This document shows positions 16,223 through 26,236 of a stretch of DNA of 64,000 nt, one piece after another. How positions within the stretch are numbered: position 1 is the stretch's first letter; each line of letters starts with the position of its first letter. The notes under the pieces were generated by a model that did not search any database, was not told the DNA's origin, and saw only the letters and a program-made list of their open reading frames with translations. Both the position numbers and the translations under genes were made by a program. Origin of the DNA: Cellulomonas fulva. GTDB lineage: Bacteria > Actinomycetota > Actinomycetes > Actinomycetales > Cellulomonadaceae. The DNA is taken from positions 2,728,001-2,792,000 of the forward strand of contig NZ_JAHBOH010000001.1 of assembly GCF_018531375.1 (NCBI RefSeq), read 5' to 3'.

Positions 16223-16238
16223 TGTGTCGTACGCCACA
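16223..16238 (+). promoter_or_regulatory. Crp-like palindrome upstream of the DUF485-actP pair
   Basis: TGTGT-CGTACG-CCACA matches the classical CRP half-sites (TGTGA-N6-TCACA) at 8 of 10 positions and fits the looser actinobacterial pattern GTG-N6-GNCAC exactly. It lies 52 nt before the first start codon of an acetate-uptake pair, a known target class for cAMP regulators. No binding evidence exists. Confidence 0.45.
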
Positions 16239-16289
16239 CTGCTAGTCGCCGACGGCAACGAGGCCGTCGTCCGTCCGAGGGAGGCGTGC

Positions 16290-16643
16290 GTGAGCGACAC
16301 GTTCGACGAATCGTCTGAGACCCCGTACCAGCAGGTCCAACGCAGCGAGGAGTTCCAGGCCCTGCGGCGCCGCTTCCGGCGCTTCGTGTTCCCGATGACC
16401 GCGCTGTTCCTGGCGTGGTACTTCCTGTACGTCCTGCTCGCGGACTACGCGCACGACTTCATGTCCACGAAGGTGTGGGGCAACATCACGGTCGGCCTGC
16501 TCTTCGGCCTCGGCCAGTTCGTGTCCACGTTCGCCATCACGATGATCTACGCGCGGTGGGCCAACAACCGGCAGGACCCGGTCGCGGACCGCCTGCGTCG
16601 GCACATCGAGGACGGCACGCTCAACACGGGAGAAGCAGCGTGA
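16290..16643 (+). CDS. DUF485 small membrane protein, partner of ActP
   Basis: A 117-residue inner-membrane protein with two hydrophobic helices (FVFPMTALFLAWYFLYVLLADYA and VGLLFGLGQFVSTFAITMIYARWA) and polar ends. DUF485 proteins (YjcH type) are almost always encoded directly before a cation/acetate symporter, as here, where the next start overlaps this stop (GTGA). Its function is unknown; assembly or regulation of ActP is the usual guess. GTG start with a GAGGGAGG site 5-6 nt upstream. Confidence 0.9.
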   Translation: MSDTFDESSETPYQQVQRSEEFQALRRRFRRFVFPMTALFLAWYFLYVLLADYAHDFMSTKVWGNITVGLLFGLGQFVSTFAITMIYARWANNRQDPVADRLRRHIEDGTLNTGEAA

Positions 16644-18292
16644 GCGCCGGGGGGACGGTGCTCGCCGCGGAGACGACGCAGATCGGCGAGCCGGCGGTCA
16701 ACATCGGCATCTTCGCCCTGTTCGTCCTCGTCACGCTCGTCGTCGTGTTCCGCGCCTCGCGCAACAACAAGACCGCGGCGGACTACTACGCGGCCGGGCG
16801 CTCGTTCACGGGACCGCAGAACGGGACCGCGATCGCGGGGGACTACCTGTCCGCGGCGTCGTTCCTGGGCATCTGCGGCGCGATCGCGATCAACGGGTAC
16901 GACGGCTTCCTGTACTCGATCGGCTTCCTGGTCGCCTGGCTCGTCGCGCTCCTGCTGGTCGCCGAGCTGCTGCGCAACACGGGCCGGTTCACCATGGCGG
17001 ACGTCCTGAGCTTCCGGCTCCGGCAGCGGCCCGTCCGCATGGCCGCAGCGCTCTCGACGCTCGCGGTGGTCTTCTTCTACCTGCTCGCGCAGATGGCGGG
17101 TGCCGGCGGACTGGTGGCGCTGCTGCTGGGCATCGAGGGCACCGCCGCGCAGGGCGTGGTGATCGCCGTCGTCGGCGCGCTGATGATCCTGTACGTGCTG
17201 GTGGGCGGCATGAAGGGCACCACCTGGGTGCAGATCATCAAGGCGATCCTGCTGATCCTCGGCGCGGGCGTCATGACCGTCTGGGTGCTCGCGAAGTTCG
17301 GCTTCAACCTGTCGGACGTCATGCAGGGAGCCATCGACGCCGCGGGGGAGGGCGGCGAGGCGCTCATCGAGCCGGGCAAGCAGTACGGCGCGTCCGCGAC
17401 GAGCCAGCTCAACTTCCTGTCGCTGGCGCTGGCGCTGGTGCTCGGGACAGCCGGTCTGCCGCACGTGCTGATGCGCTTCTACACGGTGCCCTCGGCCAAG
17501 GAGGCCCGGCGCTCCGTGGTCTGGGCGATCTGGCTCATCGGCATCTTCTACCTGTTCACGCTCGTGCTCGGCTACGGCGCCGCGGCGCTCGTCGGGCCGG
17601 ACGCGATCAAGGGCGCACCGGGCGGCGTGAACTCGGCGGCCCCGCTGCTCGCCTACGAGCTCGGCGGCACGATCCTGCTGGGCCTGATCTCGGCGGTCGC
17701 GTTCGCGACGATCCTCGCCGTGGTCGCCGGCCTGACGATCACCGCCGCCGCGTCGTTCGCGCACGACATCTACGCGAACGTCATCAAGCGCGGCGACGTG
17801 AAGCCGGACGGCGAGGTGAAGGTCGCCCGGATCACCGTGATCGCGATCGGCATCCTCGCCATCATCGGCGGGATCTTCGCCAACGGGCAGAACGTCGCGT
17901 TCCTCGTGGCCCTCGCGTTCGCGGTCGCGGCGAGCGCCAACCTGCCGACGATCCTGTACTCGCTGTTCTGGAAGCGGTTCAACACGGCCGGCGCCCTGTG
18001 GAGCATGTACGGCGGCCTGGTGTCCTGCATCGTCCTGATCGCGTTCTCGCCGGTCGTCTCCGGCAAGGTCGACCCGACGACGGGGGAGAGCCTGTCGATG
18101 ATCAAGGACACCTCGATCGACTTCCACCTGATCCCGTTGGAGAACCCGGGCCTGATCTCGATCCCGCTCGCGTTCCTGCTCGGGATCCTGGGCACCCTGC
18201 TCAGCAAGGAGAAGCCGCACCCGGAGAAGTTCGCGGAGATGGAGGTGCGCTCGCTCACCGGAGCGGGTGCCGAGAAGGCGACCACGCACTGA
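16640..18292 (+). CDS. actP: Cation/acetate symporter ActP (solute:sodium symporter family)
   Basis: Sodium-coupled uptake of acetate or similar short monocarboxylates, 550 residues with about 13 membrane segments. SSS-family features: DYYAAGRSFTGPQNGTAIAGDYLSAASFLGICGAIAINGYDGFLYSIGFLVAW at the N-terminus, GGMKGTTWVQIIKAILLILGA, GLPHVLMRFYTVPSAKEARRSV, and AVVAGLTITAAASFAHDIYANVIKRG. It overlaps the upstream DUF485 gene, a pairing specific to acetate permeases. Pyruvate or propionate transport cannot be excluded. A 14-bp hairpin follows the stop. Confidence 0.93.
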   Translation: MSAGGTVLAAETTQIGEPAVNIGIFALFVLVTLVVVFRASRNNKTAADYYAAGRSFTGPQNGTAIAGDYLSAASFLGICGAIAINGYDGFLYSIGFLVAWLVALLLVAELLRNTGRFTMADVLSFRLRQRPVRMAAALSTLAVVFFYLLAQMAGAGGLVALLLGIEGTAAQGVVIAVVGALMILYVLVGGMKGTTWVQIIKAILLILGAGVMTVWVLAKFGFNLSDVMQGAIDAAGEGGEALIEPGKQYGASATSQLNFLSLALALVLGTAGLPHVLMRFYTVPSAKEARRSVVWAIWLIGIFYLFTLVLGYGAAALVGPDAIKGAPGGVNSAAPLLAYELGGTILLGLISAVAFATILAVVAGLTITAAASFAHDIYANVIKRGDVKPDGEVKVARITVIAIGILAIIGGIFANGQNVAFLVALAFAVAASANLPTILYSLFWKRFNTAGALWSMYGGLVSCIVLIAFSPVVSGKVDPTTGESLSMIKDTSIDFHLIPLENPGLISIPLAFLLGILGTLLSKEKPHPEKFAEMEVRSLTGAGAEKATTH

Positions 18293-18312
18293 GTCGTCCC
18301 CCCGATCCGCCG

Positions 18313-18351
18313 GCCGACGGCGCGCGTCCCCTGCGGGCGCGCGCCGTCGGC
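18313..18351. terminator. Terminator between actP and the methyltransferase gene
   Basis: A 14-bp perfect stem (18313-18326 with 18338-18351), with three further C-G pairs inside the loop, lies in the short convergent gap and can serve both strands. Confidence 0.75.
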
Positions 18352-18355
18352 GTCG

Positions 18356-19189
18356 TCAGAGCGGCGGCGCGGCCGGGCTGGCGGTGTCGGGACGACGAGC
18401 GACGAAGATCGCCGTGCCCGGGAGCAGCGCCCCACGCACCGGTCCCCAGCCGCCCCAGGTCCGCTCATGGCCCGCCGGCCACGGCGGCTCGACGATGCTC
18501 TCGACGACGAGGCCGGCGGCGACGAGGTCCGCGACGTGGTCGCCGACCGTCCGGTGGTACTCGGCGTAGAGCACCCGCCCGCTCGCGCCGAGCTCGACGT
18601 AGGGCGACCGGTCGAAGTAGGAGCGCACGGCGGTGAGGCCGGTCGGGTCGTCGGGGAAGGCCCACCGGACCGGGTGGGTCACGGCGCACACCCACCGCCC
18701 ACCGGGCCGGAGCACGCGCGCCGCCTCGGCGTGCACCCGGTGCGCGTCGGGGACGAACGGGATCGCGCCGAACGCGGTGAACACGACGTCGAACGACGCG
18801 TCGGGGAACGGGAGCGCCCGCGCGTCGGCCACCACGGCGGGCACCCGCACGCCGGCGCGCCGGTCGAGCCGGGACGCGGAGCCGAGCATGCTCGCGGAGA
18901 CGTCGGACGCCACGACCTCGACGCCCTGGCGCGCGAGCCACCGGCTGCACTGGGCCGCGCCGGCGCCGACCTCCAGGACACGCGCGCCGGTGAGGTCGCC
19001 GAGCAGGTGGGCGTCGCGCTCGCGCAGCCCCTCGGGGCACCACACGAAGTCGGCGTCGCCCAGGAACTCGCCGTGCTCGTCGAGGTAGTCGGCCGCGTTC
19101 GCGTCCCACCAGCGCCGGCCGGCGCTGCCGTCGTCGCCCGCGTCGCGGAAGGCGACCTCGGCCAGCGGCTCGTCCGGCTCGTCGTGCAT
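18356..19189 (-). CDS. Class I SAM-dependent methyltransferase
   Basis: A 277-residue methyltransferase of unknown substrate. The Rossmann core has motif I VLEVGAGAAQCSRWLARQG, post-I VVASDVSASML, motif II PFPDASFDVVFTAFGAIPFV and motif III RVLRPGGRWVCAVTHPVRWAF. The N-terminal RWWDANAADYLDEHGEFLGDADFVWCPEGLRE segment is shared by a group of actinobacterial methyltransferases annotated only in general terms. The ATG was chosen because CACACT, a possible -10 element, lies 6 nt upstream (19196-19201) and the longer frame has no recognisable domain. Divergent from pfkA. Confidence 0.85.
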   Translation of the reverse strand: MHDEPDEPLAEVAFRDAGDDGSAGRRWWDANAADYLDEHGEFLGDADFVWCPEGLRERDAHLLGDLTGARVLEVGAGAAQCSRWLARQGVEVVASDVSASMLGSASRLDRRAGVRVPAVVADARALPFPDASFDVVFTAFGAIPFVPDAHRVHAEAARVLRPGGRWVCAVTHPVRWAFPDDPTGLTAVRSYFDRSPYVELGASGRVLYAEYHRTVGDHVADLVAAGLVVESIVEPPWPAGHERTWGGWGPVRGALLPGTAIFVARRPDTASPAAPPL

Positions 19190-19249
19190 GGCACCAGTGT
19201 GCCGGGTGCGCCTAGGACCCCCGGGCCACGGTCGGTCGTGCGGCCTGGC

Positions 19250-19255
19250 TAGGCT
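19250..19255 (+). promoter_or_regulatory. -10 element of pfkA
   Basis: TAGGCT, about 58 nt before the pfkA start. pfkA is therefore one of the few genes here with a leader and a true Shine-Dalgarno (AAGGAG at 19303-19308). Confidence 0.45.
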
Positions 19256-19313
19256 GGACGTACGGTCGCCCGACGACGCGCACCGCAACCCACCTGTCGA
19301 CGAAGGAGCAAGC

Positions 19314-20339
19314 GTGCGAGTCGGTCTGCTGACCGGGGGCGGCGACGTCCCCGGCCTGAACGCCGCGATCCGGGCCGTGGTCAAGCGCGGCGAGGGCGAG
19401 TACGGGCACCAGATCGTGGGCTTCCGCAACGGGTGGCGGGGCGTGGTCGACGGTGACGTGATGCCGCTGACGCGGCAGCACATCCGCAACGTCCTGCCCG
19501 TGGGCGGGACGCTCCTGGGCACCGCGCGGTTCCACCCGCACGCGTCGGACGGCGGCATCGACGCGGTGCTCGCAACGCTGGAGGCGGAGCGGCTCGAGGC
19601 GCTGATCTGCATCGGCGGCGACGGCACGCTGCACGCCGCCAGCAAGATGGCCGAGGCGGGCGTGCGGATCGTCGCGATCCCCAAGACGATCGACAACGAC
19701 GTGTGGGGCACGGACCAGTCCATCGGCTTCGACACCGCGGTCACGATCGCGACCGAGGCGGTGGACCGGATCCACACCACCGCCGAGAGCCACAACCGCG
19801 TGATGATCGTCGAGGTGATGGGCCGGCACGCGGGCTGGATCGCCGCGACTGCGGGCATCGCGGGCGGTGCGGAGCTCGTGCTGGCGCCGGAGGCGCCGTT
19901 CGACATCGCGACGATCGAGCGCTTCCTCAAGCACCGGCACCGCGCGCACGCGAGCTTCTCGATCGTCGTCGTCGCGGAGGGTGCCGTGCCGGCCGAGGGG
20001 ACGGCGATGCACTACGAGACGCAGGTGGGGAAGTTCGGCGAGATCGTCGCCGGCGCCATCGGCGAGCGGCTCAAGGCCGAGATCGAGGAGCGGACGGGGT
20101 TCGACACGCGGGTCACCGTGCTGGGTCACGTCCAGCGCGGCGGGACGCCCACGCCGACCGACCGCATCCTCGGCAGCCGGTTCGGCGTCGCGGCGATCGA
20201 CGCGGTGACGCAGGGCCGGTCGAACGTGATGACGGCCCTGCGCGGCGACCGGATCGAGCTCGTGCCGCTCGAGGAGGTCGCCGGGAAGGTCAAGCACGTG
20301 CCCGACGAGCTGCTCGCCGTGGCCCGCGCGCTGGCCTGA
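19314..20339 (+). CDS. pfkA: 6-phosphofructokinase (ATP or pyrophosphate dependent)
   Basis: Phosphorylates fructose 6-phosphate in glycolysis, 341 residues, close to the actinobacterial group. Motifs: GLLTGGGDVPGLNAAIRAVV, ICIGGDGTLHAASKM, IPKTIDNDVWGTDQSIGFDTAV, EVMGRHAGWIA, VLGHVQRGGTPTPTDRILGSRFG. The donor-site residues are mixed: GGDG keeps the Gly typical of ATP enzymes, while PKTIDND has Lys where classical ATP enzymes have Gly. That combination leaves the phosphoryl donor open. GTG start with AAGGAG 5 nt upstream. Confidence 0.94.
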   Translation: MRVGLLTGGGDVPGLNAAIRAVVKRGEGEYGHQIVGFRNGWRGVVDGDVMPLTRQHIRNVLPVGGTLLGTARFHPHASDGGIDAVLATLEAERLEALICIGGDGTLHAASKMAEAGVRIVAIPKTIDNDVWGTDQSIGFDTAVTIATEAVDRIHTTAESHNRVMIVEVMGRHAGWIAATAGIAGGAELVLAPEAPFDIATIERFLKHRHRAHASFSIVVVAEGAVPAEGTAMHYETQVGKFGEIVAGAIGERLKAEIEERTGFDTRVTVLGHVQRGGTPTPTDRILGSRFGVAAIDAVTQGRSNVMTALRGDRIELVPLEEVAGKVKHVPDELLAVARALA

Positions 20340-20344
20340 CGTCT

Positions 20345-20374
20345 TTGACCCGCCCTGTCCGCCACCGTTAAGGT
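20345..20374 (+). promoter_or_regulatory. Promoter of rpsA
   Basis: TTGACC, 18-nt spacer, TAAGGT: the best housekeeping promoter in the window. It implies a 5' leader of about 160 nt before the rpsA ATG, in contrast to the leaderless genes around it. Confidence 0.65.
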
Positions 20375-20540
20375 GGACGGCGGTGCCGCGCGCCTTCTTC
20401 CCGCGTGCGTGCGTGAGGTCCCCGGACGGGGTCCCGCGCAGCGGTCGGGAGCCTCGAGAACACATCCGTGATCCCGGAGCCGGGCCGTGCGCCGTCCCTG
20501 TTCGCACCTACTTCCTGTCCGCATCGGAGCCCACCACTAC

Positions 20541-22016
20541 ATGAGCATCTCCACCCCCGCGAAGCCCGCCACGCCGCAGGTCGCGATCAACGACATCGGC
20601 ACGGCGGAGGACTTCCTCGCCGCGATCGACGCCACCATCAAGTACTTCAACGATGGCGACATCGTCGAGGGCACCGTCGTCAAGGTCGACCGTGACGAGG
20701 TCCTGCTCGACATCGGCTACAAGACCGAGGGCGTCATCCCCTCCCGTGAGCTGTCCATCAAGCACGACGTGGACCCCGGTGAGGTCGTCAAGGTCGGCGA
20801 CGAGGTCGAGGCCCTCGTCCTCCAGAAGGAGGACAAGGAAGGCCGCCTGATCCTGTCCAAGAAGCGCGCGCAGTACGAGCGCGCCTGGGGCACGATCGAG
20901 AAGATCAAGGAGGAGGACGGCGTCGTCACCGGCACCGTCATCGAGGTCGTCAAGGGCGGCCTCATCCTCGACATCGGTCTGCGCGGCTTCCTGCCCGCGT
21001 CGCTCGTCGAGATGCGTCGCGTCCGCGACCTCGGCCCCTACGTGGGCAAGGAGATCGAGGCCAAGATCATCGAGCTCGACAAGAACCGCAACAACGTGGT
21101 TCTGTCGCGCCGTGCCTGGCTCGAGCAGACGCAGTCGGAGGTGCGCTCCACCTTCCTGCAGACGCTGCAGAAGGGGCAGGTCCGCCCCGGTGTCGTCTCG
21201 TCGATCGTCAACTTCGGCGCGTTCGTCGACCTGGGCGGCGTGGACGGCCTCGTGCACGTCTCCGAGCTGTCCTGGAAGCACATCGACCACCCGTCCGAGG
21301 TCGTCGAGGTCGGCCAGGAGGTCACGGTCGAGGTCCTGGACGTCGACTTCGACCGCGAGCGGGTCTCGCTGTCGCTGAAGGCGACGCAGGAGGACCCGTG
21401 GCAGGCGTTCGCCCGGACGCACGCCATCGGCCAGGTCGTCCCCGGCAAGGTCACCAAGCTCGTCCCGTTCGGTGCGTTCGTGCGCGTCGAGGACGGCATC
21501 GAGGGCCTGGTCCACATCTCGGAGCTGGCCGTCCGCCACGTCGAGATCCCGGAGCAGGTCGTCCAGGTGGGCGACGACGTCTTCGTCAAGGTCATCGACA
21601 TCGACCTCGAGCGTCGCCGCATCTCGCTGTCGCTCAAGCAGGCGAACGAGGGCTTCGACCCCGAGTCGGAGGACTTCGACCCCGCGCTGTACGGCATGGC
21701 GGCGGAGTACGACGAGGCGGGCAACTACAAGTACCCCGAGGGCTTCGACCCGAGCACCAACGAGTGGCTCGAGGGCTTCGAGACCCAGCGCGAGGCGTGG
21801 GAGGCCCAGTACGCGGCCGCCCACGAGCGCTGGGAGGCGCACCGCAAGCAGGTCGCCGAGGCCGCCAAGGCCGACGCCGAGGCCGCTGCCCCCGAGGCTG
21901 CTGCCCCGGCCGCCGCTGCTGCGTCGACCTACTCCTCGTCGACCGACGAGGCCACGGGGACGCTCGCGTCCGACGAGGCCCTCGCCGCGCTGCGCGAGAA
22001 GCTCACGGGCAACTGA
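20541..22016 (+). CDS. rpsA: 30S ribosomal protein S1
   Basis: Ribosome-associated RNA-binding protein that helps load structured mRNAs, 491 residues. Four S1 (OB-fold) domains are visible: near residues 35-105 (GDIVEGTVVKVDRDEVLLDIGYKTEGVIP), 120-190 (GVVTGTVIEVVKGGLILDIGLRGFLPASLVE), 205-275 (GQVRPGVVSSIVNFGAFVDLGGVDGLVHVSELSW) and 290-360 (VVPGKVTKLVPFGAFVRVEDGIEGLVHISELA), as is usual for actinobacterial S1. A long acidic/Ala-rich tail follows. The ATG is set by the conserved start of the first domain and a CGGAG site about 11 nt upstream. Confidence 0.96.
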   Translation: MSISTPAKPATPQVAINDIGTAEDFLAAIDATIKYFNDGDIVEGTVVKVDRDEVLLDIGYKTEGVIPSRELSIKHDVDPGEVVKVGDEVEALVLQKEDKEGRLILSKKRAQYERAWGTIEKIKEEDGVVTGTVIEVVKGGLILDIGLRGFLPASLVEMRRVRDLGPYVGKEIEAKIIELDKNRNNVVLSRRAWLEQTQSEVRSTFLQTLQKGQVRPGVVSSIVNFGAFVDLGGVDGLVHVSELSWKHIDHPSEVVEVGQEVTVEVLDVDFDRERVSLSLKATQEDPWQAFARTHAIGQVVPGKVTKLVPFGAFVRVEDGIEGLVHISELAVRHVEIPEQVVQVGDDVFVKVIDIDLERRRISLSLKQANEGFDPESEDFDPALYGMAAEYDEAGNYKYPEGFDPSTNEWLEGFETQREAWEAQYAAAHERWEAHRKQVAEAAKADAEAAAPEAAAPAAAAASTYSSSTDEATGTLASDEALAALREKLTGN

Positions 22017-22021
22017 GCACC

Positions 22022-22082
22022 CCGGGCGCCGTCCGCGGCGCCCGGCTCGACGGGCCGGTCACCTTCGGGTGGCCGGCCCGTC
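22022..22082 (+). terminator. Double hairpin terminator after rpsA
   Basis: A 9-bp stem (22022-22030 with 22037-22045) followed by a 15-bp stem closed by a TTCG tetraloop (22049-22063 with 22068-22082, one G-T pair). It lies directly after the rpsA stop and separates it from coaE. Confidence 0.75.
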
Positions 22083-22128
22083 GGCGTCCCGGCGGACCTC
22101 TCGCACGGCGCGAGGCGCCGGCCCTGGG

Positions 22129-22134
22129 CAGGAT
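22129..22134 (+). promoter_or_regulatory. -10 element of coaE (leaderless layout)
   Basis: CAGGAT ends 7 nt before the ATG at 22142. The identical hexamer and spacing occur before whiA. Confidence 0.4.
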
Positions 22135-22141
22135 GGGGGGC

Positions 22142-22768
22142 ATGCAACGCATCGGGCTCACAGGCGGCATCGCGGCAGGCAAGTCCGTCGCCGCACGGCG
22201 GTTCGGCGAGCGGGGGGCGGTGGTGATCGACTCCGACGTCCTGGCGCGCGAGGCACTCGCGCCCGGGTCGGTCGGGCTCGACGAGGTGGTCGCGGCGTTC
22301 GGCGAGGGCGTCCTCGCCGCCGACGGCTCGCTCGACCGGCCCGCGCTCGGCGCCCTGGTGTTCGGCGACGACGCACGCCGCACGCGCCTGGAGTCGATCG
22401 TCCACCCGGTCGTGCGCCGGCTGTCGGTGGAGCGCGAGGCGGCGGCGGCGACGGCGGACCCGGGTGCCGTGGTGGTGCACGACATCCCCCTGCTGGTCGA
22501 GACGGGCCAGGCGGGGACCTTCCACGTGGTCGTCGTCGTGCACGCCCCGGCGGTGCTGCGGGTCGAGCGCCTGGTGCGGCTGCGGGGGATGAGCCGGGCG
22601 GCCGCCGAGGCGCGCGTGACCGCGCAGGCGAGCGACGACGAGCGGCTCGCGGTGGCCGACGTCGTGCTCGACGGCACCGGCAGCGACGCCGAGCTGTGCG
22701 CCCAGGTGGACGAGCTGTGGGACCGGCTCGCGGCGGAGCGGGCCCAGGAGGCGGACGCCGACGCGTAG
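22142..22768 (+). CDS. coaE: Dephospho-CoA kinase
   Basis: Last step of coenzyme A synthesis: ATP-dependent phosphorylation of the dephospho-CoA ribose. The 208-residue protein has P-loop GLTGGIAAGKSVAARRF, VIDSDVLAREALAPGS, the HPVVRR segment, DIPLLVETG and the LID-like RVERLVRLRGMSRAAAEARVTAQAS. Many actinobacterial CoaE proteins are fused to a UPF0157 domain; this one is not. An in-frame ATG 9 nt upstream is an alternative start, but the -10 hexamer spacing favours 22142. Its position after rpsA is conserved in actinobacteria. Confidence 0.93.
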   Translation: MQRIGLTGGIAAGKSVAARRFGERGAVVIDSDVLAREALAPGSVGLDEVVAAFGEGVLAADGSLDRPALGALVFGDDARRTRLESIVHPVVRRLSVEREAAAATADPGAVVVHDIPLLVETGQAGTFHVVVVVHAPAVLRVERLVRLRGMSRAAAEARVTAQASDDERLAVADVVLDGTGSDAELCAQVDELWDRLAAERAQEADADA

Positions 22769-22947
22769 GCGTCATGCCAGGCTCCGGCGGTGGGCGCGCT
22801 CCCATACCACAGATGAGTCATCCGTACCGGGCGGATTCGGTCAATGTTGTCCCCGGGCTCAGTGATCTGCGCTACCTTGCCGATGTCTGGGGGCAGGACG
22901 GTGCCGATGGGGGCGCCGTCGACTCACATCTCGAGAGGGAGCGGTCC

Positions 22948-23361
22948 ATGGCGAAGCCCGTCCAGACGCGCGCATCGGTCTCGATCGGATCGGGGCTCGG
23001 TGAGGCCCGGATGCTCGAGCTCGCGGAGAAGGCGTCGACCAACGTCGACGACGCCGCCGGCCGGATCCGGCTCGAGACGCGTGGCCCGCACGCCACGTCG
23101 TTCTCGGTCCGCGACCACGTCGAGGGCCGTGAGGTCATGCGGTTCGACGTCGTGACGGACCGGTCCATCGGGCGGACGACCGCGCGCACCGCGATCACGT
23201 CGTTCCAGGTCAAGGAGGGCGGCGTGGCCGCTCTCGTGCCGATGGCGAAGAAGAAGCTCATCGGCTTCTCGGCGTACGAGGCGTTCCTGGACTGGTACGT
23301 GTCCGCCGTGGTCGCCGAGGACCGCGACGCCATCGTCACGCTGGTCGACGGCAAGGACTGA
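22948..23361 (+). CDS. Conserved-looking hypothetical protein, 137 residues
   Basis: I do not recognise this family with certainty. The protein starts MAKPVQTRASVSIGSGLGEARMLELAEKA, has a central part rich in beta-forming residues (RIRLETRGPHATSFSVRDHVEGREVMRFDVVTDRS), an ARTAITSFQVKEGGVAALVPMAKKKLIGF stretch and a helical end. No signal peptide or membrane helix. An excellent AGAGGGAG ribosome site precedes the ATG. It stands alone between coaE and uvrB after a 179-nt gap of lower GC than its surroundings, which probably holds its promoter (TTGTCC at 22847, TACCTT at 22873, spacer 20). A soluble cytoplasmic role is all that can be inferred. Confidence 0.8.
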   Translation: MAKPVQTRASVSIGSGLGEARMLELAEKASTNVDDAAGRIRLETRGPHATSFSVRDHVEGREVMRFDVVTDRSIGRTTARTAITSFQVKEGGVAALVPMAKKKLIGFSAYEAFLDWYVSAVVAEDRDAIVTLVDGKD

Positions 23362-23428
23362 CGCCTGCCGCGTCCGTCTCGGACGGGCGTCTCGACCGGC
23401 GCGGGGCGACCGTGTCGGTGGTCGGACG

Positions 23429-23434
23429 TAGCGT
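23429..23434 (+). promoter_or_regulatory. -10 element of uvrB (leaderless layout)
   Basis: TAGCGT ends 6 nt before the uvrB ATG. The same hexamer at the same distance precedes the OsmC gene. Confidence 0.45.
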
Positions 23435-23440
23435 TGAGCC

Positions 23441-25546
<2,106 letters not shown>

Positions 25547-25610
25547 GCGGAGCGACGCGCACACGGGTCCTCCGACTCCGGGGGACGACAGGACGACAGG
25601 AGACGGACGC

Positions 25611-26039
25611 ATGGCTGTGAAGATCCAGGTCACCTTCGACGCGGCGAGCCCGCCGACGCTGGGCGCGTTCTGGGCGCAGGTGCTCGGGTACGTCGAGGAC
25701 GCTCCGCCCGCCCCGTTCGCCACCTGGGACGAGTGCCTGGACGCGATGGGCGTGCCGCTCGACCAGCGCGACTCGGCGTACGCCGTGGTCGATCCTGACG
25801 GGCTGGGGCCGCGCCTCTGGTTCCAGAAGGTGCCCGAGGAGAAGGCCGGCAAGAACCGGGTCCACCTCGACGTGAACGCCGGTGCCGGTCTGCCGGCGGA
25901 GGAGCGGCCGAGTGCCGTCCGCGCGCGCGCCGCCGAGCTCGAGACGCTCGGCGCACGCACGCTCTACGAGCGCGAGGAGCTCGGCGGCTTCTGGGTCACG
26001 ATGCAGGACCCGGAGGGCAACGAGTTCTGCGTGCAGTGA
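25611..26039 (+). CDS. VOC-superfamily (glyoxalase-like) protein
   Basis: A 142-residue vicinal-oxygen-chelate fold protein: VKIQVTFDAASPPTLGAFWAQVLGYVEDAPP at the start, LWFQKVPEEKAGKNRVHLDVNAG in the middle and GFWVTMQDPEGNEFCVQ at the end, the hallmark of the actinobacterial glyoxalase-like group. The metal-binding His/Glu positions are only partly present (HLDV and NEFC), so catalysis is unproven and a binding or resistance role is equally possible. ATG with AGGAGA 7 nt upstream. Probably a single-gene unit or read-through from uvrB. Confidence 0.85.
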   Translation: MAVKIQVTFDAASPPTLGAFWAQVLGYVEDAPPAPFATWDECLDAMGVPLDQRDSAYAVVDPDGLGPRLWFQKVPEEKAGKNRVHLDVNAGAGLPAEERPSAVRARAAELETLGARTLYEREELGGFWVTMQDPEGNEFCVQ

Positions 26040-26083
26040 CCGGTCGCAGGCCCACGGAGCACGCGCCTGCGCCGGAGGTGCCC

Positions 26084-26089
26084 TAGGAT
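26084..26089 (+). promoter_or_regulatory. -10 element of the TerC operon
   Basis: TAGGAT, placed so that transcription would begin near 26096, directly at the 5' side of the riboswitch. Confidence 0.5.
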
Positions 26090-26095
26090 GGCGTG

Positions 26096-26230
26096 CGATG
26101 AAGGGGAGTACCCCACAATCGACCGCGTCGTCATCACGGATCCCGGAAGACCTGGACCCGGTGCGGTCGGCCCGCCGGCAGGCGGGCGGGGGAGACCTTC
26201 GGTACTGACACACATCTGCGTACCGGAGGT
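26096..26230 (+). ncRNA. yybP-ykoY-type (Mn2+) riboswitch ahead of two TerC genes
   Basis: The leader carries the two signature internal-loop boxes of the yybP-ykoY aptamer, GGGGAGTA (26103-26110) and GAGACC (26192-26197), joined at the base by GAAGG (26100-26104) pairing with CCTTC (26196-26200). Between them are GC-rich stems. Downstream, GGTAC (26201-26205) pairs with GTACC (26220-26224) directly before the ribosome site GGAGGT (26225-26230). ACCTTC (26195-26200) can alternatively pair with GGAGGT, which suggests translational control: aptamer folding would free the ribosome site. This RNA class is known to sense Mn2+ and to precede TerC-like and other metal transporter genes. Confidence 0.85.
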
Positions 26231-26236
26231 TTGCCC

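Noticed and set aside
14549..16300. 583-codon antisense frame opposite polA
   Set aside because: Composition and lack of domains mark it as a mirror of the polA coding strand.
23362..23440. SOS box before uvrB
   Set aside because: TCGACC-like sequence is present but no second half-site at 4-bp spacing.
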